This document shows positions 15,126-23,296 of a stretch of 64,000 nucleotides of DNA, one piece after another (positions within the stretch are counted from its first letter, which is position 1; each line of letters starts with the position of its first letter). A model generated the notes under the pieces. That model was not told the DNA's origin, searched no databases, and worked only from the letters and a program-made list of their open reading frames with translations. Both the position numbers and the translations under genes were made by a program. The DNA is from Actinomycetospora soli. Its GTDB lineage: Bacteria; Actinomycetota; Actinomycetes; Mycobacteriales; Pseudonocardiaceae. Location of the stretch: assembly GCF_021026295.1 (NCBI RefSeq), contig NZ_JAJNDA010000021.1, positions 1 to 64,000 on the forward strand. Reading direction: 5' to 3'.

Positions 15126-15810
15126 AGGGCACCTCGGCGCGGTCCTCCCACAGCCGCCCCGTGGGCGGCGGGTCGGAGAGCGTGGCCTTGCGGCCGGCGA
15201 GCCAGATCGCGGTGTCGGCCCCCTCCTCGATCGAGCGGGGTGCGTCGGGGCCGCCCATGTCGGTGCGGCAGTGGCCGGGGCAGGTCGCGTCGATCAGCAC
15301 GCCCTTGCGGCCGTTGCCGAGCTCGTGGGCGAGGTTGCGCGTCATCGCGTTCAGGCCGGCCTTGGCGATCCGGTAGGGCGCGAGCCCGCCCGCCGTGCCC
15401 GGCCCGCTCATCCGCCCCAGGCAGGCGCTGACGTTGACCACCCGCCCCCACCGCCGCTGCGCCATGCCCGGGACGAACGCCGAGACCAGCGCGAACGGGG
15501 CGTCGAGGTCGACGTCGCGAACCGCGCGCCAGTCGGCGAGCGAGACCTCCAGCGTCTTCGAGCGCCGGTCGCTCATCACGGCCGCGGCGTTGACCAGCAC
15601 GTCCACGTCGCCGACGTCGGCCACGGCGTCGGCGATCGCGTCGACCTCGGCCAGGTCCAGGGGCAGCGCCTCGACGCCGTCGGGGACCGACGAGCCCGAG
15701 CGCGCGATCCCGACGACGCGGGCGCCGGCCGACACCAGCCCGAGGGCGATCGCCCGTCCGAGGCCGCGACTCGCGCCCGTCACCACCGCCGTGCGCCCGG
15801 AGAGGTCCAC
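15121..15810 (-). CDS. Short-chain dehydrogenase/reductase
   Basis: A 229-aa classical SDR. The NAD(P)-binding motif TGASRGLGRAIALGL is at about residue 12, the NAA motif (LVNAAAVMSD) at 70, and the catalytic YRIAK near 148 with an upstream Ser/Cys-containing strand (VVNVSACLGRMSG). GTG at 15810 (VDLSGRTAVVTGASRG) is the natural start; the open frame upstream is low-complexity and unrelated. It diverges from mdo. The substrate is unknown; some SDRs near mft genes depend on mycofactocin, but this one lacks the characteristic insert that I could identify. Confidence 0.85.
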   Translation of the reverse strand: MDLSGRTAVVTGASRGLGRAIALGLVSAGARVVGIARSGSSVPDGVEALPLDLAEVDAIADAVADVGDVDVLVNAAAVMSDRRSKTLEVSLADWRAVRDVDLDAPFALVSAFVPGMAQRRWGRVVNVSACLGRMSGPGTAGGLAPYRIAKAGLNAMTRNLAHELGNGRKGVLIDATCPGHCRTDMGGPDAPRSIEEGADTAIWLAGRKATLSDPPPTGRLWEDRAEVPW

Positions 15811-15965
15811 GCCGCGGGGAGTTCCCGGCCGGGGCTGGACGAACCATCCGCCCCTGTCGCACACTCCTGGCAACTGCAGCGGGGGACGATGGCGGTACGA
15901 AGGGCAGCCCACGAAACCCTCCGAAGGTGCAGGTGATCTCCCGCCTCCGTGAACGGGATCACCGT

Positions 15966-16000
15966 TTGGCACTCGCCAGTGACGTGGGGCACGCCTAGCG
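15966..16000 (+). promoter_or_regulatory. Probable mdo promoter region
   Basis: The 254-bp gap between the SDR gene and mdo contains TTGGCACTCGCCA (15966-15978, TGGC-actc-GCCA inverted repeat) and a TAGCGT box at 15995-16000 identical to the -10-like box upstream of mftA. The 9-mer TGGCACTCG is also part of the mftA operator candidate. Promoter assignment is by inspection only. Confidence 0.4.
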
Positions 16001-16064
16001 TCCGGCCGGACGAGAGACCGGGTTGAGCTCCAGGCCGGTCTTCGGAGACGACGAGAGGATCGCG

Positions 16065-17357
16065 ATGCAGGTCGACGAGCTGCTCAAGCCGTTCCCCATC
16101 AAGGAGTTCCACCCGTTCCCCCGGGCGCTCCTCGGGCCGGGTTCGCACGAGCTGATCGGCCCCGAGGCCCTCAAGATGGGCTTCAAGAAGACGCTGATCA
16201 TGACGTCGGGCCTCCGCGGTACCGACATCGTCCACAAGATCAGCGAGTCCATGAAGTGGCACGGCATCGAGACGGTCATCTACGACCAGGTCGAGTCGAA
16301 CCCCAAGGACTACAACGTCATGGACGCCGTGAAGCTGTACCAGGAGAACTCCTGTGACAGCTTCGTCTCCATCGGCGGCGGCTCCTCGCACGACGCCTGC
16401 AAGGGCGCCCGCATCTCGGTGGCCCACGACGGCCGCAACGTGAACGAGTTCGAGGGCTTCAACCAGTCCGAGAACCCGAAGAACCCGCCGCACATCGCGG
16501 TCTCGACGACGGCCGGCACCGGCTCGGAGACCTCGTGGGCCTACGTCATCACCGACACCACGACGGACCCGAACAACCCGCACAAGTACGTCGCGTTCGA
16601 CGACAACTCGGTGACCTCGCTGGCCATCGACGACCCGGTGCTCTACTACGACTGCCCGATCGACTTCACCGCCCAGTGCGGCTTCGACGTCCTCGCGCAC
16701 GCCAGTGAGCCCTACGTCTCGCGCCTGAACTTCGAGCCGAGCCTCGGCAACGCGCTGCGCGCCATCGAGCTCACCGCGCAGAACCTGCGCCAGGCGGTGT
16801 GGAACGGCCAGGACCTCCCCGGCCGCGAGGGCATGATGTACGCGCAGTACATCGCCGCCCAGGCGTTCAACTCCGGCGGCCTCGGGATCATCCACTCGAT
16901 CTCGCACGCCGTGTCGGCGTTCTACGACACCCACCACGGCCTGAACAACGCCATCGCGCTCCCCCGCGTGTGGGCGTTCAACATGCCGGTCGCCTACAAG
17001 CGCTTCGCGAAGATCGCCGACGCCATGGGCGTGGACACCACGCACATGACCGACGTGCAGGCCGCGGAGGCCGCGCTCGCCGCCTCCATCCGGCTCCTGC
17101 GCGACGTGGGCATCCCGGAGAAGTTCACCGACGTCACCCAGGACTCGTACTCGAAGAACCGGCTGGGCCAGGGCCCGACCAAGTTCTACGAGAACGAGAA
17201 GACCATCACGGGCAACGACGCCGACGTGGACCGCATCACCAACCACGTCCTCGGTGACGCCTGCACCCCGGGCAACCCGAAGGAGTGCACCTTCACGACG
17301 GTGCGCCCCGTGGTCGACCACTGCCTCAACGGCGACCTGGACGACCTGCTCAGCTGA
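16065..17357 (+). CDS. mdo: NDMA-dependent methanol/alcohol dehydrogenase (mycofactocin-dependent)
   Basis: A 430-aa iron-type (group III) alcohol dehydrogenase of the Mdo/Mno family. It oxidises methanol and other primary alcohols with tightly bound NAD(H), whose re-oxidation needs an external acceptor, mycofactocin in vivo. Visible motifs: SIGGGSSHDACKG (nucleotide binding), STTAGTGSETS, CGFDVLAHASEPYVS with metal-binding Asp and His, and IIHSISHAVSAFYDTHHGLNNAIALP with further metal-binding His. ATG at 16065 has GAGAGG upstream. Codon use is strongly biased to C-ending optimal codons, fitting high expression. It leads an operon with moxR, a VWA gene and mftM, separated from moxR by a strong hairpin. 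Confidence 0.93.
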   Translation: MQVDELLKPFPIKEFHPFPRALLGPGSHELIGPEALKMGFKKTLIMTSGLRGTDIVHKISESMKWHGIETVIYDQVESNPKDYNVMDAVKLYQENSCDSFVSIGGGSSHDACKGARISVAHDGRNVNEFEGFNQSENPKNPPHIAVSTTAGTGSETSWAYVITDTTTDPNNPHKYVAFDDNSVTSLAIDDPVLYYDCPIDFTAQCGFDVLAHASEPYVSRLNFEPSLGNALRAIELTAQNLRQAVWNGQDLPGREGMMYAQYIAAQAFNSGGLGIIHSISHAVSAFYDTHHGLNNAIALPRVWAFNMPVAYKRFAKIADAMGVDTTHMTDVQAAEAALAASIRLLRDVGIPEKFTDVTQDSYSKNRLGQGPTKFYENEKTITGNDADVDRITNHVLGDACTPGNPKECTFTTVRPVVDHCLNGDLDDLLS

Positions 17358-17370
17358 GCGACGTAGTGCC

Positions 17371-17408
17371 CGGTGCCCGGCGGACCCTCCTCGGTCCGCC
17401 GGGCACCG
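17371..17408 (+). terminator. Hairpin between mdo and moxR
   Basis: CGGTGCCCGGCGGACC (17371-17386) and its exact complement (17393-17408) form 16-bp perfect arms with a 6-nt loop, 13 bp after the mdo stop. It probably terminates or protects most mdo mRNA and leaves the downstream genes at lower level. Confidence 0.75.
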
Positions 17409-17449
17409 GCGCGTCTCCCCGATCGACACCCGCAGGAGAGGAACCCCGC

Positions 17450-18724
17450 GTGACCAGCACGTCCGAGCCCACGGCGACCACCGGACCGTTCGAGTCCGTC
17501 GACGACGTCGTCGCCGCGCTCGCCGAGCAGGGCTACATCGCCGACCGGCGGCTGGCCACCACCGTCTTCCTGCTGACCCGGCTCGAGAAGCCGCTCCTGC
17601 TCGAGGGCCCGGCCGGCGTCGGGAAGACCGAGCTCGCGAAGATGCTCGCCGTCGCCACCGGCCGACGGTTCCTGCGCCTGCAGTGCTACGAGGGCCAGGA
17701 CGAGACCAAGGCCCTCTACGAGTGGGACTACGGCAAGCAGCTGCTCTACACCCAGATCCTGCGGGAGAAGATCGGGCAGGTCGTCGAGGACGCCCCCGAC
17801 ATCCCCACCGCCGTCGACCGCATCGGCGCGCAGGACTCCGTCTTCTTCTCCGAGCGCTTCCTCGCCCCGCGCCCGCTGCTCGAGGCCATCCGGTCCGAGG
17901 AGCCCGTCGTGCTGCTGATCGACGAGGTCGACCGCGCCGACGAGGCCCTCGAGGCCGTGCTGCTCGAGACGCTCGGCGAGTTCCAGATCTCGGTCCCCGA
18001 GGTGGGCACGTTCGCCGCGAAGAACGCGCCGTACGTGATCCTGACCAGCAACAACACCCGTGACCTGGCGGCCGCCCTCAAGCGCCGCTGCCTGCACCTG
18101 TTCCTCGACTACCCGACGGCGGAGCGCGAGCTCGACATCGTCCGGTCCAAGGACACCGGGCTCCCCGAGGCCGCCGCGCGCGAGCTCGTCGAGGTGGTGC
18201 GCGGGCTGCGCGAGCTCGAGCTGCGCAAGGCGCCGTCGATCTCCGAGACGATCGACTGGGCCCGCACGCTCGCGGTGCTGGGCATCGACGACCTCAACTC
18301 CCAGATCCTGTCCGACACCGTCAGCGTCGTCGTGAAGTACGACAAGGACGTGACCAAGGCGCTCAACGCCCTGCCCGGCCTCGTCGACCCCAACGCGACG
18401 ATCGACGACGCGCACGGGCACGGTCATGGCCACGGACACGGTCACGGGCACGGCCACGACGGCGACCACGCGCACGACGCCCCGACCAACGGCCGCTCCG
18501 CCGGACCGGCGCCCGTGCACGACGACGAGGACGGTCCCGACGGTCGGGCGGTCCGGGCGGCGAAGGACGAGCCGGGCCGGCACGCGGGGGTCTACGGCGC
18601 CCCGGGTCGGGACAACCAGGAGGCCGCGCGCACCGGCTCGGACAAGAACCCGACGAACCCGCGCAAGGTCAGCTCCTCGCAGGGGAACCGGTCGTTCGGG
18701 CTGGGCAAGAAGCGCGCGCTCTAG
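17450..18724 (+). CDS. MoxR-family AAA+ ATPase with His-rich tail
   Basis: A 424-aa AAA+ ATPase of the MoxR/CoxD type, which works with a VWA partner to mature metalloenzymes. Walker A GPAGVGKT is at 53-60, Walker B VVLLIDEVDRAD near 153, sensor 1 ILTSNNTRDL near 200, and the arginine-finger region KRRCLHLFLDYP follows. The core ends near 315. A Gly-His repeat follows (AHGHGHGHGHGHG, about 321-337), then a charged, probably disordered tail to RSFGLGKKRAL. The His run would bind divalent metal. GTG at 17450 has AGGAGAGG upstream. It is placed between mdo and the VWA gene, so Mdo is the likely client; that is inference. Confidence 0.9.
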   Translation: MTSTSEPTATTGPFESVDDVVAALAEQGYIADRRLATTVFLLTRLEKPLLLEGPAGVGKTELAKMLAVATGRRFLRLQCYEGQDETKALYEWDYGKQLLYTQILREKIGQVVEDAPDIPTAVDRIGAQDSVFFSERFLAPRPLLEAIRSEEPVVLLIDEVDRADEALEAVLLETLGEFQISVPEVGTFAAKNAPYVILTSNNTRDLAAALKRRCLHLFLDYPTAERELDIVRSKDTGLPEAAARELVEVVRGLRELELRKAPSISETIDWARTLAVLGIDDLNSQILSDTVSVVVKYDKDVTKALNALPGLVDPNATIDDAHGHGHGHGHGHGHGHDGDHAHDAPTNGRSAGPAPVHDDEDGPDGRAVRAAKDEPGRHAGVYGAPGRDNQEAARTGSDKNPTNPRKVSSSQGNRSFGLGKKRAL

Positions 18725-18761
18725 CCGTCGGGGTCGACCCACCAGCGAAGGGAGGCCCCCG

Positions 18762-20306
18762 ATGGAGGCCACGATCCACCGCTTCGTGCGGCTCCTGCGT
18801 GTCCGTCAGGTCCGGATCTCCACCTCGGAGGTCCTCGACGCCATGCGGTGCGCCCGCGAGCCGGGCGTGCTCGCCGACCGGGCGACGCTCAAGGCCGCGC
18901 TGCAGGTGTCCCTGGTCAAGGACATCCGCGACGAGGCGACGTTCGAGGAGATCTTCGACGCCTTCTTCGCCCTGGTGAAGATCGGGAAGACCGACACCGG
19001 GCATGGCCACGGGCACGGCCACGAGGATCTGTCCGACGACGGCACGCTCAACGACTTCACGCTGTCCGAGGAGCCGTCGGAGACCCCCGAGCAGGGCCAC
19101 GAGCACGGCAAGCCGGTCGACATCAAGCAGTTCTTCGACCCGGAGGACATGGCGCAGCAGTACAACCTGCACCAGGAGGCCAACAAGATCGACCTCGCGG
19201 CGATGACCGACGAGATCGTCTTCTCCAAGGACGGCGCCACCGACCAGACCAACACCGGCGAGAAGGTCCAGATCGAGACCGACCACCTGCACGGTGGCGG
19301 CCTGCCCGGCGACATCGCCACGTCGTCGGGCACCAAGGTCGACGCCGACCTCAACGTCGCCCAGCAGGAGGCCCTGCTCGGGTGGCTGCAGGGCGTGGAG
19401 GACGGGATCGACGACGAGGGCGACGAGTCCGACGCGATGGCGTTGCGCCGGCGGCTCGCCGGGATGCTCGAGAACCTGCCCGAGGCCATCAAGCGGCACC
19501 TCGAGCGGCTGATGGAGATCGAGCAGCGGGTGATGGACGGCAGGCACGCCGACGAGGACGCCCGGAAGGCCGAGGTGGACCGGGCCGAGGAGCACGAGCG
19601 CCAGCAGCTCGAGGACTCGCTCCGGCGGTTGGCGAAGACCCTGCACGGCGCCCTGACCCACCGGCGCCGGCAGTCCCCCCGGGGCCGGATCGACGCCGGC
19701 CGGACGATGCGCCGCAACATGCGCTTCGACGGCATCCCGTTCACCCCGGTGACCGTGAGCCGCACCGAGGACAAGCCGCGCCTGGTGATCCTCGCCGACG
19801 TGTCGCTGTCGGTGCGGGCGACGGCGCGGTTCACCCTGCACCTGGTGCACGGGCTGCAGGACATGTTCGGGCAGGTCCGCTCGTTCGCGTTCGTCGGCGA
19901 GCTGGTCGAGGTCACCGACCTGTTCTCCGACCACACCGTCGAGGACGCCCTCGGGCTGATCTTCGGCGGCGACATGCTCGACGTCGACGCGAACTCGAAC
20001 TACGGCGAGGCGTTCGGGACGTTCCTCGAGGACCACGCCTCCGCGGTCAACCGCCGGTCCACCGTGATCGTGCTCGGCGACGGCCGCGGCAACGGGAACG
20101 ACCCGAACATCGAGGCGTTCGCCGAGATCACCCGGCGGGCCCGGGAGACGATCTGGCTCACCCCCGAGCCGCGGTACTCGTGGGGCCTCGGCGCCTGCGA
20201 CCTGCCGCAGTACGCCGAGTTCTGCGACCGCATCCGCGTGGTCCGCGACCTGACCGGCCTCTCCGAGGTCAGCCACGACATGGTGTCCGAGATGATCGGT
20301 CGCTGA
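18762..20306 (+). CDS. CoxE-like VWA-domain protein with His-rich segment
   Basis: A 514-aa partner of the MoxR ATPase. The N-terminal helical part (FVRLLRVRQVRISTSEVLDAMR) is followed by a Gly-His stretch (TGHGHGHGHED, about 81-91) and EQGHEHGK. A long acidic/charged helical region covers 120-300. The VWA domain starts near 330 with a MIDAS-type DVSLSV motif (PRLVILADVSLSVRAT) and ends with RVVRDLTGLSEVSHDMV. No signal peptide is seen, so it is cytoplasmic. ATG at 18762 has GGGAGG upstream. Its stop overlaps the mftM start by one base (TGATG). CoxE-type proteins help insert metals or sulfur into enzymes. Confidence 0.88.
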   Translation: MEATIHRFVRLLRVRQVRISTSEVLDAMRCAREPGVLADRATLKAALQVSLVKDIRDEATFEEIFDAFFALVKIGKTDTGHGHGHGHEDLSDDGTLNDFTLSEEPSETPEQGHEHGKPVDIKQFFDPEDMAQQYNLHQEANKIDLAAMTDEIVFSKDGATDQTNTGEKVQIETDHLHGGGLPGDIATSSGTKVDADLNVAQQEALLGWLQGVEDGIDDEGDESDAMALRRRLAGMLENLPEAIKRHLERLMEIEQRVMDGRHADEDARKAEVDRAEEHERQQLEDSLRRLAKTLHGALTHRRRQSPRGRIDAGRTMRRNMRFDGIPFTPVTVSRTEDKPRLVILADVSLSVRATARFTLHLVHGLQDMFGQVRSFAFVGELVEVTDLFSDHTVEDALGLIFGGDMLDVDANSNYGEAFGTFLEDHASAVNRRSTVIVLGDGRGNGNDPNIEAFAEITRRARETIWLTPEPRYSWGLGACDLPQYAEFCDRIRVVRDLTGLSEVSHDMVSEMIGR

Positions 20307-21247
20307 TGACGCTGACCCCGGCGGCGGGTTCGCTGCGGATCGACCCGCTGGCCCCGGGTGTCCCGGGGCGGTGGGAGAACGGCCCGGTCGTCGTCTGCCA
20401 CCTCGACCGGGCCGCCGTGCCGGTGCGGCTCACCGAGGGCCGCACCCCGGAGCTCGTCACCGACCGCTTCGAGCTCCACCGGCTCGGCGACCGGCTGCTC
20501 GTGCTCCACCGGTTCCGGCCCGACGAGCTCGACGACGACATCTCCACGTTCGTCGCCGACGAGCTCGGCGACGTGATCGACTCCGCGCCCCTGTTCGAGC
20601 GGGTGGTCACCGGCATCGTGCGCTCCACGGTGCTCGACCCGCTCACGGCGTGGGCGACCTTCTACGCCAACTCCCTGGCCGTCCTGCGCCACCCGCGCGG
20701 GGCGCCGACGGTGGGGCTGCCCCCGGAGGCCTCGCTGGCCGGGTTCGCCCCGGTCCACGCGCGGGCTCTCGGCGAGGTCGTGGGGCGCACGGTGGCCGAC
20801 CTCGGCGCGTGCTTCGGCTTCCTCCCGCTGCTCATGGCCGAGCGGGGGCTCGACGTCGTCGCCACCGACCACACGCCGGGCACGATGCGGCTGCTCGCGG
20901 CCGTCGCCCGGGCCGGGGTGGTCCCGGAGGCCGCGCAGCGGCTCCGCACGCTCGCCTGCGACGCCCGGGCGGTGCCGTTGGCGGACCGGTCGGTGGACAC
21001 CGTGACGGCGATCCACCTGCTCGAGCACCTGCCCGAGGACGGGTCGGGGCCGATCGTGGACGAGATGGTGCGCGTGGCCCGCCGCCGGCTCGTCGTGGCC
21101 GTGCCCTACGAGGAGACCCCCGACCCGGTCTACGGGCACCTGCGCCGGTTCACCCGCGACGACCTGGTGGAGCTCGGCGAGCGCACCGGCCTGCCCTACC
21201 GGCTGTCCGACGACCACGGTGGCTGGTTGGTGGCCGACGCGGGCTGA
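20306..21247 (+). CDS. mftM: SAM-dependent methyltransferase, probable mycofactocin oligosaccharide methyltransferase MftM
   Basis: A 313-aa protein. The N-terminal third (VVVCHLDRAAVPVRLTEGRTPELVTDRFELHRLGDRLLVLHRF, then DELDDDISTFVADELGDV) resembles the family that methylates the glucose chain of mycofactocin in M. smegmatis (MftM, encoded close to mno/mdo there). The class I Rossmann domain begins VADLGACFGFLPLLMAERGLDVVATDHTPG (motif I, about 172-200) with a motif IV-like DTVTAIHLLEHLP. The MftM assignment rests on this architecture and on the mdo-moxR-VWA neighbourhood. It ends the operon, followed by palindrome copy 2. Confidence 0.75.
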   Translation: MTLTPAAGSLRIDPLAPGVPGRWENGPVVVCHLDRAAVPVRLTEGRTPELVTDRFELHRLGDRLLVLHRFRPDELDDDISTFVADELGDVIDSAPLFERVVTGIVRSTVLDPLTAWATFYANSLAVLRHPRGAPTVGLPPEASLAGFAPVHARALGEVVGRTVADLGACFGFLPLLMAERGLDVVATDHTPGTMRLLAAVARAGVVPEAAQRLRTLACDARAVPLADRSVDTVTAIHLLEHLPEDGSGPIVDEMVRVARRRLVVAVPYEETPDPVYGHLRRFTRDDLVELGERTGLPYRLSDDHGGWLVADAG

Positions 21248-21265
21248 GGCGCCCCTTCCCCTCGT

Positions 21266-21318
21266 GGCAGGACAGCGTCGTCGCTGTCACCGCGTGACAA
21301 CGACGACGCTTTCCTGCC
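21266..21318. repeat. Palindrome family A, copy 2 (between convergent genes)
   Basis: A 53-nt near-perfect palindrome with arms ggcaggacagcgtcgtcg and cgacgacgctttcctgcc and a GTCAC-cgc-GTGAC tip. It lies between the convergent mftM and NOS genes and probably works as a bidirectional terminator. Confidence 0.85.
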
Positions 21319-21333
21319 GACCGGGAGGGGGCG

Positions 21334-22848
21334 TCAGATCGGGCAGCCGCTCCCGCGCGCCGCGGCCTGCGGGTCGACCCGGAACATCGGTCCGGTGTCG
21401 GTCGGCTCGTCGTAGTACCGGTGGAACACCGGGGTGAGGCCACCGGAGATCGGCGGGACGATCCAGCTCCAGTCGACCGGGCAGGAGCGCCCGGCCTGCT
21501 CCTCGCGCTCGAGGTGGCGCAGGAAGCGCTCGGACTCGCCGTGGTGGTCGGCCATCGACACGCCGGCGACGTCGAACGAGTGCTGCACCGCGAGCGTCAG
21601 CTCCACGGCCGCGCGGTCGCGCCACATCGTGCGGTCGCTGGAGGTGTCGAGGCCCATCTTCTCGGCGACCTCGCGCAGCATGTCGTAGCGGTCGGCGTCG
21701 GCGAGGTTGCGCGCGCCGATCTCGGTCGCCATGTACCAGCCATTGAACGGCGCGGCGGGGTAGGAGACGCCGCCGATGTCCAGGCGCATGTTGCTGATCA
21801 CCGGCAGGGCGTGCCAGCGCAGCCCGAGGTCGGCGAACCAGCTGTGGTCGGGGTGGTGCAGGTCGACCTCGAGGACCGACTCGGCCGGCACCTCGACGAA
21901 CTGCGGGCCCTTCTCCGCCCACTCGCCGCCGCCGGAGACGACCAGCGGCAGCACGTCGAAGCGCCCCATCGGCGACGGCGGCACCCAGCCGAGCGAGCGG
22001 GCGTGGTCGGTGAAGCCGACGTGCCGCGGGTCGCCCAGCACCCGGCCGCCGGTGCGGTAGCCGGCGTAGCGGATGAGCTGCTCGTTCCAGATGCGCGGCC
22101 CCGGCGCGGTGGGGGTGTCCGGCGCGAAGATCGTGATGGTGGACCGGATCCGACCGCGCCGCGTGGCCTCGTCGAGGTGGCCGACGCACTCCGCGGCGAC
22201 CTCGTCGGGCGCGCTCACGTGGCGGCGGTCGCGGAGGTGGAGGCTCCGCCAGTAGAGGCGGCCGATGCACCGCGCGGAGTTCCGCCACGCGACCCGGGCC
22301 CCGAACGTCAGCTCGGCCGTCGTGTGGACGTAGGTGCCGGTCCGGGCGATCTCGTCGCGCACGGCGGCGATCCGCTCCTCGAGCGTCACCTCCGCCGCGG
22401 CCTCGCCCTTCACCGTCGTGGCGCCGGGCTCCTCGGCCTCGGCGAAGAACTGCCGGAGGAACTCCTCGGCCTCGGCCGGGTCCACGGCGGGCACCCCCGA
22501 CGTCCGCTCGGCGGCCGGGGCTCCCCACGAGGGGCCGGCCGGCTCCGGGGACGGCGCGGGCCGGGGTCGCGGCCGGGGACGCGCGGCGCCGTCGGCCGGG
22601 GTCGGCACCACCGCGGGCCCGGCCGGGGCCGCGACCGGCGCGACGGCGGCCGTGGGCGCGGCCACGAGCGGCGCCGTGGCGACCCCGGGGTCGCCGCTCC
22701 GGGCGGCCGGCGTCCCGGTCGGCGCGACCGCCGCGGTCACGGCGTCCGCCGGGACGGCCGCGGCCGGCGTCCCGGTCGCCGGGGTGCTCGTCGGGCCGGC
22801 GTCCGCCGAGCTCTCGACGACGGCCATCGTGGCCATCCCGCGCGCCAT
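21334..22848 (-). CDS. nos: Bacterial nitric oxide synthase oxygenase with Ala/Pro-rich N-terminal extension
   Basis: A 504-aa NOS oxygenase that makes NO and citrulline from L-Arg. The heme-thiolate motif WRNSARCIGR puts the ligand at Cys194. The substrate/heme pocket motif PFNGWYMATEIG has the substrate-binding Glu376. C-terminal pterin-site residues lie around CPVDWSWIVPPISGGLTPVFH. The oxygenase core (about 150-504) matches the 350-400 aa of other bacterial NOS. The first 140 residues are an Ala/Pro/Thr-rich low-complexity extension without a signal peptide. There is no reductase domain; it must borrow electrons. ATG at 22848 has GGAGG 5 bases upstream. The globin-reductase gene lies 1.4 kb away on the other strand. 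Confidence 0.93.
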   Translation of the reverse strand: MARGMATMAVVESSADAGPTSTPATGTPAAAVPADAVTAAVAPTGTPAARSGDPGVATAPLVAAPTAAVAPVAAPAGPAVVPTPADGAARPRPRPRPAPSPEPAGPSWGAPAAERTSGVPAVDPAEAEEFLRQFFAEAEEPGATTVKGEAAAEVTLEERIAAVRDEIARTGTYVHTTAELTFGARVAWRNSARCIGRLYWRSLHLRDRRHVSAPDEVAAECVGHLDEATRRGRIRSTITIFAPDTPTAPGPRIWNEQLIRYAGYRTGGRVLGDPRHVGFTDHARSLGWVPPSPMGRFDVLPLVVSGGGEWAEKGPQFVEVPAESVLEVDLHHPDHSWFADLGLRWHALPVISNMRLDIGGVSYPAAPFNGWYMATEIGARNLADADRYDMLREVAEKMGLDTSSDRTMWRDRAAVELTLAVQHSFDVAGVSMADHHGESERFLRHLEREEQAGRSCPVDWSWIVPPISGGLTPVFHRYYDEPTDTGPMFRVDPQAAARGSGCPI

Positions 22849-23296
22849 GCCACCTCCGTGTGCTCCGAGGTCCTGCGTCCGTCGCCGATGCCTTCAGCCA
22901 CGTCGTCGACATATCGGTCGTGCACGTCGTCCCCGACGACGTCCGAGCCGGACCCCCGCGCGCCCGGACTCCATCCTCACCGACGCGACCGCGCAGCGGA
23001 TCTCGCCGTTCGGACTCACGTCAGCCGCGAGCCGGACTCGAATGATCGACCTTTCGGCCGAGCGACCACTCCGGCGGCGCAGCCGAAACCCGATCGTGAC
23101 CGGTCACACCGGCCCACTGTAGGGGGTCGCCCGATGCCCACCCGAGGGCGGACCCATCTCACCCTGTGTCACCCGTTGGTGCTCTCCGTGTCAGGTGGGC
23201 GCGACGGGAGCCCCGTCGCTCTGGCACCCTGACCGACGACCGGCAGTAGTCGTCGCGGGAACCCAGCGTGACGAGACCGACGGTGGGAGGCCGACA
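22849..23296. other. 448-bp divergent intergenic region (nos / gene at 23297)
   Basis: No credible gene on either strand. It holds a perfect 12-bp palindrome GTGACCGGTCAC (23096-23107), a candidate operator midway between the divergent genes. A GGGAGG Shine-Dalgarno for the gene at 23297 lies at its right end. I could not define promoters with confidence. Confidence 0.5.

Noticed and set aside
16799..17257. Separate gene inside mdo in another frame
   Set aside because: Arg-rich shadow of the strongly biased mdo codons.
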